Below the pieces are notes generated by a model that did not search any database, was not told the origin of the DNA, and saw nothing but the letters and a program-made list of their open reading frames with translations. The position numbers were made by a program, and so were the translations under genes. DNA of 33,864 nucleotides from contig JAFQOT010000006.1 of the NCBI GenBank assembly GCA_017403065.1, forward strand, positions 1 to 33,864. The letters are read 5' to 3'. Origin of the DNA: Clostridia bacterium. GTDB lineage: Bacteria > Bacillota > Clostridia > Oscillospirales > Acutalibacteraceae. Shown one piece after another: positions 1-6,561 of this stretch; within the stretch, counting starts at the first letter, position 1, and each line of letters starts with the position of its first letter.

Positions 1-28
1 AAGAATCTTCGGGTCCTTATTACTTCGT

Positions 29-45
29 TGTTTAATTTTCAAGGT
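29..45 (-). promoter_or_regulatory. boxA-like antitermination motif in an rRNA-type leader
   Basis: On the minus strand the leader downstream of the promoter at 81-109 contains ACCTTGAAAATTAAACA. This resembles the boxA/NusB-NusE recognition element found in rRNA leaders and 16S-23S spacers of Firmicutes (pattern CTTTGAAAACTAA). The leader continues out of the window at position 1. The match to boxA is by eye. The idea that an rRNA operon follows is an inference, because no 16S sequence is visible. Confidence 0.55.
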
Positions 46-80
46 CCGTTTTTTGCCGCCCCTTTTCAGAGCGCCTGATT

Positions 81-109
81 ATAATACCACACCAGCTCCC
101 CTTTGTCAA
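81..109 (-). promoter_or_regulatory. Strong sigma-A-type promoter facing out of the left edge
   Basis: On the minus strand there is a perfect -35 TTGACA (104-109), a 17-base spacer, and a -10 TATTAT (81-86) preceded by TGG, which makes it an extended -10. Transcription should start near position 74 and run toward position 1. It lies downstream of the plsC terminator, so it serves a separate unit. The consensus boxes, the A-tracts upstream and the boxA-like leader fit an rRNA operon promoter. A highly expressed tRNA or translation gene is an alternative. Confidence 0.8.
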
Positions 110-112
110 CAC

Positions 113-143
113 TTTTTTTCATTTTTTTTAGAAAAGTTTTTTT
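113..143 (-). promoter_or_regulatory. A-tract UP-element-like region
   Basis: Immediately upstream of the -35 box, the minus strand carries three A-tracts of 7, 8 and 7 bases (113-119, 122-129, 137-143). Such tracts bind the alpha C-terminal domain of RNA polymerase in strong rRNA promoters. The tracts are seen directly. Their role is inferred from position. Confidence 0.5.
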
Positions 144-196
144 ACCACAATATCTTGGGTTTGGCAATCGTTTTTACGCCTATTTTAAAGGTCTTT

Positions 197-234
197 AAAA
201 GAAAATCCCGAATTCACAACCTTGTGAATTCGGG
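197..234 (-). terminator. Intrinsic terminator after plsC
   Basis: A perfect 13-base inverted repeat (207-219 and 222-234, arms CCCGAATTCACAA and TTGTGAATTCGGG) sits 7 bases past the plsC stop. On the minus strand it is followed by ATTTTCTTTT. The two-base centre means the real loop opens some terminal pairs. It closes the long gene run and separates it from the strong promoter at 81-109. On the plus strand it is also followed by a T-rich stretch, but nothing on that strand appears to be transcribed. Confidence 0.85.
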
Positions 235-240
235 TGGTTT

Positions 241-1062
241 TTATTTATTTCTTATGTTATAAAGAGTCTCTTTCATATTATTATATATAATGTCGCCCAA
301 CTGCGCTGTATTCATTCCCTCGTAATCCGACGGAGTAATCACCTGTACAAGCTTAAGCTGTACAACCGTTTTTCTGCGGAACATATTTTTAGGAATTTCA
401 CGTGTATTATTTAAAACGCAAACCGCAATAGGCGCACCTGACTTCAAGGCTATTTTCAATGCTCCGTTTCTCAAAGGTAAAATTTCACAGGTAGAACTGG
501 TGTAGCCTTCGGGGAAAATAGCTACCGAAGCCTCATTTTCTTTAATCAGTTTAATTGCGCTTATAACAGTCTTTGCGGCGGCGCGGTCATTTTCTCTATC
601 TATAAACAGACCGTTTAACCTATGCATCGCGCGGGCAACAAAGGGCATTTCTTCAATAATCTCTTTTTTGCCCACAAAGGATAATTCACAATCGGGGAAA
701 ACTGTATAAATCACAACAGGATCAAAATCGTGCTGATGATTGCAAACCAAAAGCATTCGACTATCTGTAGGTATTTTTTCTGTTCCCTGGGTTTCAATTT
801 TCACCCTCGCAAGCCGTACTACCATAGGCAACATTTTCATAACCAAAAATCTGAAAAGCTTTACTGAGCTTGGCTTTTTATTTATATCTGTAGTCAAAAT
901 CATAATAAAAACAGCCAAAAGGTGCAAAATTACAAGCCCTAAGAAAAATCCGATTAACATCAATGGGCAAGCCCACCAGGAATAGCTTTGCAGAAAAATT
1001 CCGTAAAAGCTATTAAGAATAACCATAATAGCCGCGCTTATAACAAAATATAAACCTATCAT
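241..1062 (-). CDS. plsC: Lysophospholipid acyltransferase, PlsC family (1-acylglycerol-3-phosphate acyltransferase type)
   Basis: The 273-residue protein has two hydrophobic N-terminal segments (about 1-25 and 30-57), followed by an acyltransferase domain. Motif I is N108-H109 with D114 (NH-x4-D, the catalytic pair). Motif II is GLFIDR (151-156), motif III is FPEG (183-186), and motif IV is around P211. The family transfers an acyl chain to lysophosphatidic acid to give phosphatidic acid at the membrane, the precursor used by PgsA. Motif III reads FPEGYTS rather than the usual FPEGTRS, so the acceptor could differ. The ATG at 1062 follows GAGGTG, which overlaps the stop of the small gene upstream, suggesting coupled translation. 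It is the last gene before the terminator at 197-234. Confidence 0.85.
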   Translation of the reverse strand: MIGLYFVISAAIMVILNSFYGIFLQSYSWWACPLMLIGFFLGLVILHLLAVFIMILTTDINKKPSSVKLFRFLVMKMLPMVVRLARVKIETQGTEKIPTDSRMLLVCNHQHDFDPVVIYTVFPDCELSFVGKKEIIEEMPFVARAMHRLNGLFIDRENDRAAAKTVISAIKLIKENEASVAIFPEGYTSSTCEILPLRNGALKIALKSGAPIAVCVLNNTREIPKNMFRRKTVVQLKLVQVITPSDYEGMNTAQLGDIIYNNMKETLYNIRNK

Positions 1063-1071
1063 TTTAACACC

Positions 1072-1248
1072 TCAATTTTGCTTTCTAACAACAGAATACT
1101 CATCATAAAAGTTAAAATACGGGCAGCTTTCTGTCTGCATTGTCATAAAACGGCCATATTCATCCTCATCCAAATCCGCATTACAGCAATAACATTCAAA
1201 ATCATCATCATAAACATAATTAGCACAATTTTCGCAAATTGCTTTCAT
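1072..1248 (-). CDS. Small acidic Cys-rich protein, DUF6472-like (58 aa)
   Basis: This short frame between the LCP gene and plsC starts at ATG 1248 behind AGGTG and ends with TGA at 1072-1074. The protein has six cysteines (C5, C8, C19, C21, C22, C42) and an acidic centre rich in Asp, Glu and Tyr (YDDDFE near 13-18, DLDEDEYGRF near 25-34). The spacing suggests a small zinc-ribbon-like fold. It resembles the clostridial DUF6472 family of about 60 residues, as I recall it. No function is known to me. Tight spacing (2 bases after LCP, 9 before plsC) and good Shine-Dalgarno sequences on both sides support it as a real gene. It is cytosolic, with no signal peptide. Confidence 0.8.
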   Translation of the reverse strand: MKAICENCANYVYDDDFECYCCNADLDEDEYGRFMTMQTESCPYFNFYDEYSVVRKQN

Positions 1249-1250
1249 AC

Positions 1251-2357
1251 CTATTCACCTTCGTGTTGAATGTCGGGCCGTGCGAAGCCTGTAGCATACC
1301 AGTTGTTCTTTTCCACTCCCTTTTGGGCGATGTATTCCTCAGGAGTAATATCCTCGTATATAAAGCTGTGTATAAGCTTAGCAGCAAAATTCAAATCGTA
1401 ATAAACTATTGCTCCCGCTTTGGTTTTAGGTGGAGTCATAATATAGCTTGTATCGGGCACTCTGGTTTCGGAAAACTGTGGCTTTTCAGACAAAAGCGGA
1501 ATTGCCACGTCTAAAACCTCACCGTACGTAAGAGATGTTTCGCATGAGGCTAATATAGGCTTAATAAGTCCTATATATTTAGTTTTTTCCATAGAAAGCA
1601 CTTTGTTTAAAAGCTGCTGCATAATATATCGCTGACGGTCGGTTCTTCCGTAGTCGTTAGTTGTTCCTTGCGAGTTAGAAACATATCTTATGCGGGCGTA
1701 GGAAACCGCCTGCGCTCCGTTTAGAAGCTGTGTGCCTGCTGTTACATCTTTTAAAGAAGAGGTGTCCTTCTTTAAAACCTTGTAAATATTCTTTGCACCT
1801 GAATTTACATGCTCAACCTCGTTTTTTGTCAGCGTAACCTCTATGCCGCCTACCGAATCTATAATATCGGCTAATTTGTAAAAATTCACCGCTACATATT
1901 CAGATATATCCAAATCAAAAACAGTATTAAGCGTTTTTATAGCAAGCTCAGGTCCACCGCTTGAATAAGCGCTGTTGATTTTGCTGTATGTGATTTTTCC
2001 TTTTTTGTCTATAGGAACAAAGCTGTCACGCATAACAGAAACAAGCTTGATTTTGTTGGTTTTTGTGTTTAGGCTCAAAATCATTATGGTGTCACTTCTG
2101 CCACTAAAGGAATTAACCGACCTTGTATCAATTCCAAAAAGAGCGATATTGATTATCTGCTCTTGCTTTACCTCTTCAAAGCCTAACTTTTCAGGTTCTT
2201 TTTCAATTTTGTTATAGTTATAGTCTTTAGTAAAATAGTATACACAGCCTGCTACAGTGCCTGCCAATAAAAGAATTATCAGCAAAACGCATAAAACTAT
2301 TTTTCGTACTCTACTTTTAGGTGCTTTGATTTCTTTATTTAAAGAATTATCCTTCAC
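1251..2357 (-). CDS. LytR-CpsA-Psr (LCP) family cell-wall glycopolymer ligase
   Basis: The 368-residue protein has a short basic cytosolic N-terminus, one membrane helix (about 19-42), and an extracellular LCP domain (about 68-270). LCP enzymes move undecaprenyl-linked glycopolymers such as teichoic acids or capsule onto peptidoglycan. Family landmarks are visible: GID77TR79, R87-S-D89, R110-D111, and the Arg-rich stretch R222, R224, R238, R241 that binds the pyrophosphate of the lipid donor. A C-terminal extension of about 90 residues has no domain I recognise. The start is GTG at 2357 behind TGAGGTG, 10 bases after the rsmI stop. It pairs logically with the LTA-synthase-like gene in this window, though the polymer it attaches is not known. 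Confidence 0.9.
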   Translation of the reverse strand: MKDNSLNKEIKAPKSRVRKIVLCVLLIILLLAGTVAGCVYYFTKDYNYNKIEKEPEKLGFEEVKQEQIINIALFGIDTRSVNSFSGRSDTIMILSLNTKTNKIKLVSVMRDSFVPIDKKGKITYSKINSAYSSGGPELAIKTLNTVFDLDISEYVAVNFYKLADIIDSVGGIEVTLTKNEVEHVNSGAKNIYKVLKKDTSSLKDVTAGTQLLNGAQAVSYARIRYVSNSQGTTNDYGRTDRQRYIMQQLLNKVLSMEKTKYIGLIKPILASCETSLTYGEVLDVAIPLLSEKPQFSETRVPDTSYIMTPPKTKAGAIVYYDLNFAAKLIHSFIYEDITPEEYIAQKGVEKNNWYATGFARPDIQHEGE

Positions 2358-2367
2358 CTAATACACC

Positions 2368-3192
2368 TCACTGATTTAACAATAATTTATAGACCTCGCC
2401 CTTTTTCATACCTGTAACATTTGCAGCCTCTTTTGCTGCGCAAGAGGTTGACTCTCCCTCTGAAATGAGCTTTTTTGCAATACTCACAGCATCATCTAAG
2501 GTATATTCGGTAACCTCCTCAGGTTTGCCGCTGATTATAAGTACAAACTCGCCCTTTGGTGTGTTTTGGGTATAATATTCAATAGCCTGACTAAAAGTGG
2601 TTTTAAATACCTCTTCGTGAATTTTTGTAAGCTCTCTCACAAGGGCGATTTCTCTGTCACCCAAATAGCTCAAGCAGTCTTTCAAAGTAGCAAGCAGCTT
2701 ATGGGGAGCTTCATAAAAAACCATAGTACGTTTTTCGTTTTTTAATGACTGTAAATGCTCGCGGCGGCTAATTTTATTCATAGACAAAAAGCCCTCAAAA
2801 CAAAATCTTCCACTGGGCATTCCCGAAATAGCCAGAGCTGTGATTACCGCACTGGGACCGGGTACAGCTTCTACCTGTATCCCCGCATCTCGTGCCTGTC
2901 TTACCAAATCTTCGCCAGGGTCTGAAATAGCAGGCATTCCTGCGTCTGATACTAAAGCGCAGCATTCGCCCCTTAGCATTCTTTCAATAATAAGATTTCC
3001 TTTTGTATTTTTATTATGCTCATAATAAGAAAGCATCTCTTTTTTAATATCAAATCTGTTTAAAAGCTTTAATGTGACCCGTGTGTCCTCTGCGGCTATA
3101 AAGTCGGCATTTTTTAAGGCTTCAATAGCACGTGGACTAAAATCACCCATATTACCTATAGGAGTTCCCACAACGTAAAGTTTTCCGTTCAC
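2368..3192 (-). CDS. rsmI: 16S rRNA (cytidine(1402)-2'-O)-methyltransferase RsmI
   Basis: The 274-residue protein is a tetrapyrrole-methylase-fold SAM enzyme that methylates the 2'-OH of C1402 in 16S rRNA at the decoding centre. The opening GTPIGNMGD (9-17), then AEDTR (34-38), SDAGMPAISDPG (about 83-94) and GPSAV match RsmI/YraL proteins closely, and the length is typical. It starts at GTG 3192, which overlaps the TAG stop of the upstream methyltransferase by one base (TAGTG), so the two are probably translationally coupled. This methyltransferase-rsmI pairing is common in Firmicutes (yabB-yabC in Bacillus). Confidence 0.95.
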   Translation of the reverse strand: MNGKLYVVGTPIGNMGDFSPRAIEALKNADFIAAEDTRVTLKLLNRFDIKKEMLSYYEHNKNTKGNLIIERMLRGECCALVSDAGMPAISDPGEDLVRQARDAGIQVEAVPGPSAVITALAISGMPSGRFCFEGFLSMNKISRREHLQSLKNEKRTMVFYEAPHKLLATLKDCLSYLGDREIALVRELTKIHEEVFKTTFSQAIEYYTQNTPKGEFVLIISGKPEEVTEYTLDDAVSIAKKLISEGESTSCAAKEAANVTGMKKGEVYKLLLNQ

Positions 3193-3923
3193 TATAAATA
3201 TGCCTCCTTATACGGTCCGTAAAGCTCTATCATCTCAGACGAAAAGCCTCCATTTTCCTCTATATATAATGTAGGCTCTATTCTAAGACCTTTGTTTCCG
3301 CTTCGTCTGCCCTCTAAAAGTACAAGCCAGGGCTCCTCGCCTTTTCGTTGGCAAACGAGTCTTAATCTTTTAGGCTCGACCTTATATTCTGACATCAAAC
3401 GCATAAGCTCGGCAAGTCTTTCAGGCCGTTGGCACATACACAGTCTTCCCCCTGTTTGCAACAGCTTTGCGCCTACACGTACAATATCCTCCATAGTACA
3501 CTCTACTTCGTGTCGGGCGACACTCTCTACCCTATCAGGATTTATAAGCCCTGCCCCCTCGGCTTTATATGGAGGATTACAGGTGACAAGTGTGTGACAT
3601 CCGAATTCTACCTTGCCCTTTAAATCCAGTAAATTGCAGTTGATTATTTCAAGGTTTCCAAGTTCAAGCTCACGAACTGTTTTTTGCGCCAAATCGGTAG
3701 CCTCTTTGCTGATGTCCACACCCACAGCCTGACTAATCGCATTATCCCTAAGCATTAAAAGAGGTATAATGCCACAGCCTGTACCCAAATCTACAAGCTT
3801 GTCCCTTTTTTTAGGGTTAGCAAAATTAGACAGCACAACCGCATCAGTACCAAAGGTATGATGCGGTGTAACATTTACAAAAAAGCCGTTTCCCAAAGGC
3901 TCGCGTTTTAAATTCTGCTCCAT
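3192..3923 (-). CDS. tRNA1(Val) A37 N6-methyltransferase-like protein (TrmN6/YabB family)
   Basis: The 243-residue class I SAM methyltransferase has a glycine-rich SAM loop DLGTGCGI (45-52), an acidic ribose-binding residue in GVD (68-70), and an NPPY motif (116-119) typical of enzymes that methylate exocyclic amino groups of adenine. TrmN6 modifies A37 of tRNA-Val in E. coli. Whether the substrate is the same here is an inference from family membership and from the adjacent rsmI, which matches the Bacillus yabB-yabC pair. The ATG at 3923 lies inside the end of cysS (16-base overlap), with AAGG about 6 bases upstream. Confidence 0.85.
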   Translation of the reverse strand: MEQNLKREPLGNGFFVNVTPHHTFGTDAVVLSNFANPKKRDKLVDLGTGCGIIPLLMLRDNAISQAVGVDISKEATDLAQKTVRELELGNLEIINCNLLDLKGKVEFGCHTLVTCNPPYKAEGAGLINPDRVESVARHEVECTMEDIVRVGAKLLQTGGRLCMCQRPERLAELMRLMSEYKVEPKRLRLVCQRKGEEPWLVLLEGRRSGNKGLRIEPTLYIEENGGFSSEMIELYGPYKEAYL

Positions 3924-5287
3924 TTTGCGCCTTGTGGGGTATCCTCTAAAGCGATACCCATTTCCTTTAATTTATCACGGATTTCATCAGCAGTTTTAAA
4001 ATCCTTTGCTTTTCTGGCCTGAGTTCTCTTTTCAATCAATTCTTCAATTTCAGAATCCAAATCGTTGCTCTTGCGGTTGTAAACAAGACCTAAAACCCCA
4101 GTTAATTGGTCGAAAATATCTGCGCAAGCTTCTAAGGTAGCCTTGCCTGCCTTATTAGCAATAGCGGTATTTATATCACGCACAAGCACAAATATTGCTG
4201 CTAAAGCATCGGCGGTGTTAAGGTCATCCTCCATAGCGTTTATAAACTCGTCTTTGCGCTCTTTTATAAATGCGGGGATTTCTCCACCCTCTTGAGCATT
4301 TTTAATTGCAAAATCAATATTGTCGCGACAGGTATAAAGCCTTTCCAAAGAATTTTTAGCCTGCTCGATAATCTCAACAGAATAATTTATCGGGCTTCTG
4401 TACTGAGAAGACACAAGGAAATAACGAATCGGCTCGTAACCGTATTTTTCAGCCACGTCTCGTACAGTAAAGAAGTTGTTAAGAGATTTTGACATTTTAT
4501 GATTATCAACATTGATAAATCCGTTATGCATCCAATAATGAGAAAATTCACAACCGTTTGCGGCTTCGCTTTGAGCGATTTCATTTTCGTGATGGGGGAA
4601 AATAAGGTCTAATCCTCCACAGTGAATATCGATAGTTTTGCCCAAATATCTTCCTGCCATAGCCGAGCATTCTATATGCCAGCCAGGTCTGCCCTTGCCC
4701 CAAGGAGAATCCCAATAGGGTTCGCCCGGTTTAGCACCTTTCCAAAGACAGAAATCCATAGGGTCTTCCTTAACGTCACCTGTTTCTATTCTTGCTCCTG
4801 CCTCTAAATCCTCTAAAGGCTGATGAGAAAGCTTGCCGTATTCATTAAATTTTTTGGCTCTGTAATAAACGTCGCCTCCTGCTTCATAAGCATATCCCTT
4901 TTCCATAAGGGCAGAAATAATATCCTTAATCTGCTCTATATTATCGGTGGCTTTTGGGTGAACAGTGGCCTCTTTTACATTAAGACCTTTCGCGTCAGTC
5001 CAGAACTCGCCGATAAATCTTTCGGCAACCTGAGGTACAGTTGTACCCTCTTGGTTAGCTCTGCGTATAAGCTTATCATCAATATCGGTAAAGTTTTGAA
5101 CATAATCAACCTTAAAGCCGCGCCATTCAAAATAACGGCGCAAAACATCGAAAACACAAAGAGGTCTTGCGTTACCGATGTGAATATAGTTATATACGGT
5201 AGGACCGCAGGCATAAATTTTAACCTCGCCCTCGGTTATAGGCTTAAATTCGTCTTTACTGCGTGTTAATGTGTTGAAAATTTTCAT
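3908..5287 (-). CDS. cysS: Cysteinyl-tRNA synthetase
   Basis: The class I synthetase charges tRNA-Cys. I place the start at ATG 5287 (459 residues) rather than eight codons upstream. That ATG has AGGAG at 5298-5302 and shares one base with the cysE stop (TAATG). Visible features, numbered from this start, are the zinc ligands C27, C207, H232 and E236, the HIGN signature (36-39), and KMSKS (264-268). The length matches the family (about 465). The C-terminal anticodon-binding part is complete. Coupling to cysE puts cysteine supply and cysteine charging in one transcript, as in Bacillus, but without a visible T-box. Confidence 0.97.
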   Translation of the reverse strand: MKIFNTLTRSKDEFKPITEGEVKIYACGPTVYNYIHIGNARPLCVFDVLRRYFEWRGFKVDYVQNFTDIDDKLIRRANQEGTTVPQVAERFIGEFWTDAKGLNVKEATVHPKATDNIEQIKDIISALMEKGYAYEAGGDVYYRAKKFNEYGKLSHQPLEDLEAGARIETGDVKEDPMDFCLWKGAKPGEPYWDSPWGKGRPGWHIECSAMAGRYLGKTIDIHCGGLDLIFPHHENEIAQSEAANGCEFSHYWMHNGFINVDNHKMSKSLNNFFTVRDVAEKYGYEPIRYFLVSSQYRSPINYSVEIIEQAKNSLERLYTCRDNIDFAIKNAQEGGEIPAFIKERKDEFINAMEDDLNTADALAAIFVLVRDINTAIANKAGKATLEACADIFDQLTGVLGLVYNRKSNDLDSEIEELIEKRTQARKAKDFKTADEIRDKLKEMGIALEDTPQGAKWSRI

Positions 5288-5934
5288 TATTTTGTATCTC
5301 CTAATTTGCACATTATGCCTTCAAGCTCTGCAATTCTCTCTTCAAGGCATTCCATTTTTTGTTTAACAGGGTCTATAATATGAATCTGGTCAAGAGTAGA
5401 GGCGCAGCCTACTTTTTTTCCGTCCTGACGGACAACCCTCGCAGGCACACCCACCACCGTAGAGTTGGGGGGTACTTCTTCTAAAACCACCGCGCCTGCG
5501 GCTATACGTGAATTGTCGCCGATTTTAAAGGGACCAAGCACCTTGGCGCCTGCGCTTATCATAACATTGTTACCAATAGTTGGGTGACGCTTGCCCGTAT
5601 CCTTACCTGTGCCGCCCAATGTAACACCCTGATATATTAAAACATCGTCCCCTATTTCTGTAGTTTCGCCTATTACAACACCTGTTCCGTGGTCAATTAC
5701 CAGCCGACGTCCAATAGTTGCGCCTGGGTGAATTTCTATACCTGTTTTTCGTACTGCCCTTTGGGAAACATAGCGGGCTAAAAAGTGCAGGTTATGTGTG
5801 TAGTAAAAATGGGCGAATCTGTACATTCTTATCGCCTTAACTCCAGGATATAAAAGCAGAACCTCTAAAAAGCTTCGCGCCGCAGGGTCACGGTCTCGCA
5901 CCGCATTTACATCCTCTATTAGTCTTTTAAACAA
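5287..5934 (-). CDS. cysE: Serine O-acetyltransferase
   Basis: CysE acetylates L-serine with acetyl-CoA to make O-acetylserine, the first step of cysteine synthesis. The 215-residue protein is the short form lacking the long N-terminal extension of enterobacterial CysE. A helical N-terminus (1-60) is followed by a left-handed beta-helix of hexapeptide repeats (about 65-170). It includes D81-H82-G83, which holds the catalytic dyad, and GVTLGGTGK near 103-111 at the CoA/serine site. The start is TTG 5934, behind GGGGGT; no early in-frame ATG exists. A small hairpin covers the upstream pgsA stop. The TAATG junction with cysS indicates coupling. Confidence 0.95.
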   Translation of the reverse strand: MFKRLIEDVNAVRDRDPAARSFLEVLLLYPGVKAIRMYRFAHFYYTHNLHFLARYVSQRAVRKTGIEIHPGATIGRRLVIDHGTGVVIGETTEIGDDVLIYQGVTLGGTGKDTGKRHPTIGNNVMISAGAKVLGPFKIGDNSRIAAGAVVLEEVPPNSTVVGVPARVVRQDGKKVGCASTLDQIHIIDPVKQKMECLEERIAELEGIMCKLGDTK

Positions 5935-5946
5935 GCTAATACCCCC

Positions 5947-5967
5947 AAAACCCTCTTATTTAGAGGG
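5947..5967 (-). terminator. Short hairpin plus TTTT across the pgsA stop, before cysE
   Basis: On the minus strand CCCTCT (5962-5967) pairs perfectly with AGAGGG (5951-5956) around a five-base loop and is followed by TTTT and then GGGGG. It lies on the pgsA stop codon and 13 bases before the cysE start codon. The stem is only six pairs, so it may be a weak terminator or attenuator that lowers read-through into cysE-cysS, or an RNA-stability element. Chance is also possible. Confidence 0.35.
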
Positions 5968-6561
5968 GTCAATATATTCTTTACTCGCCATCAGATAAAT
6001 TAAACCTGATATAATACATAATACGGCAGAAATCCAGAAAATTGACATAATAATTATATCAAAAACAGGCTTAAAGCTTATTAAACCAAAATCTACAACA
6101 AGAGCATAAGCCAATATAGCGAAAACTATGCCAACCATTTGACTTACTGTTTTTAATTTGCCCCAGATATTAGCCGCTACTACCTTTCCTCCGCTTGACA
6201 CAGTAACAAGTCTTAAAGAGGAAACCATAAATTCGCGGAACAAAACAATAAACAAAATTACTGTCATCTGAATTCCGTAGGTTGTATTTTCAGCGCCGTC
6301 TAACACGCCGTAAACATACATAAAGCCTAAGAAAGCGGCGGTAGTGAGCATTTTATCTGCAAGCGGGTCTAAAAATTTACCGAAATCGGTTACAAGATTG
6401 TACTTTCTTGCCATTTTGCCGTCTATCATATCGGTGAGAGAGGCGGCAATAAACAAAAACAAAGCAACTGTATAATGATATGGAAAATCAATAAGCATAG
6501 TTGCCATAAAAATAGGGGTTGCAATAATTCTTGCTACGGTTAATTTATTTGGTGTATTCAT
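5956..6561 (-). CDS. pgsA: CDP-diacylglycerol-glycerol-3-phosphate 3-phosphatidyltransferase
   Basis: This membrane enzyme makes phosphatidylglycerophosphate from CDP-diacylglycerol and glycerol-3-phosphate, the committed step to phosphatidylglycerol. The complete CDP-alcohol phosphotransferase signature is present: D44, D47-G48, A51-R52, G61, D65 and D69. Several hydrophobic helices follow over 201 residues, the usual size. Its ATG overlaps the rimO stop by four bases (ATGA). Phosphatidylglycerol is the substrate of LTA synthases, and an LTA-synthase-like gene lies about 10 kb upstream. Confidence 0.95.
   Translation of the reverse strand: MNTPNKLTVARIIATPIFMATMLIDFPYHYTVALFLFIAASLTDMIDGKMARKYNLVTDFGKFLDPLADKMLTTAAFLGFMYVYGVLDGAENTTYGIQMTVILFIVLFREFMVSSLRLVTVSSGGKVVAANIWGKLKTVSQMVGIVFAILAYALVVDFGLISFKPVFDIIIMSIFWISAVLCIISGLIYLMASKEYIDPSK

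Noticed and set aside
1..240. Small coding frame (53-262, plus strand) in the left gap
   Set aside because: It runs through the promoter, A-tracts and terminator and has low-complexity sequence. The region is explained by regulatory signals.
4823..5269. 148-codon open frame on the plus strand
   Set aside because: It lies antisense inside cysS, has no Shine-Dalgarno sequence or recognisable domain, and arises from the codon pattern of the real gene.
5288..5311. Longer cysS start eight codons upstream
   Set aside because: It would lie inside cysE before the AGGAG site. The inner ATG has correct spacing and gives the family-typical N-terminus.
5935..5955. T-box leader in front of cysE-cysS
   Set aside because: The gap between pgsA and cysE is only 21 bases, too small for a T-box; only a short hairpin is present.
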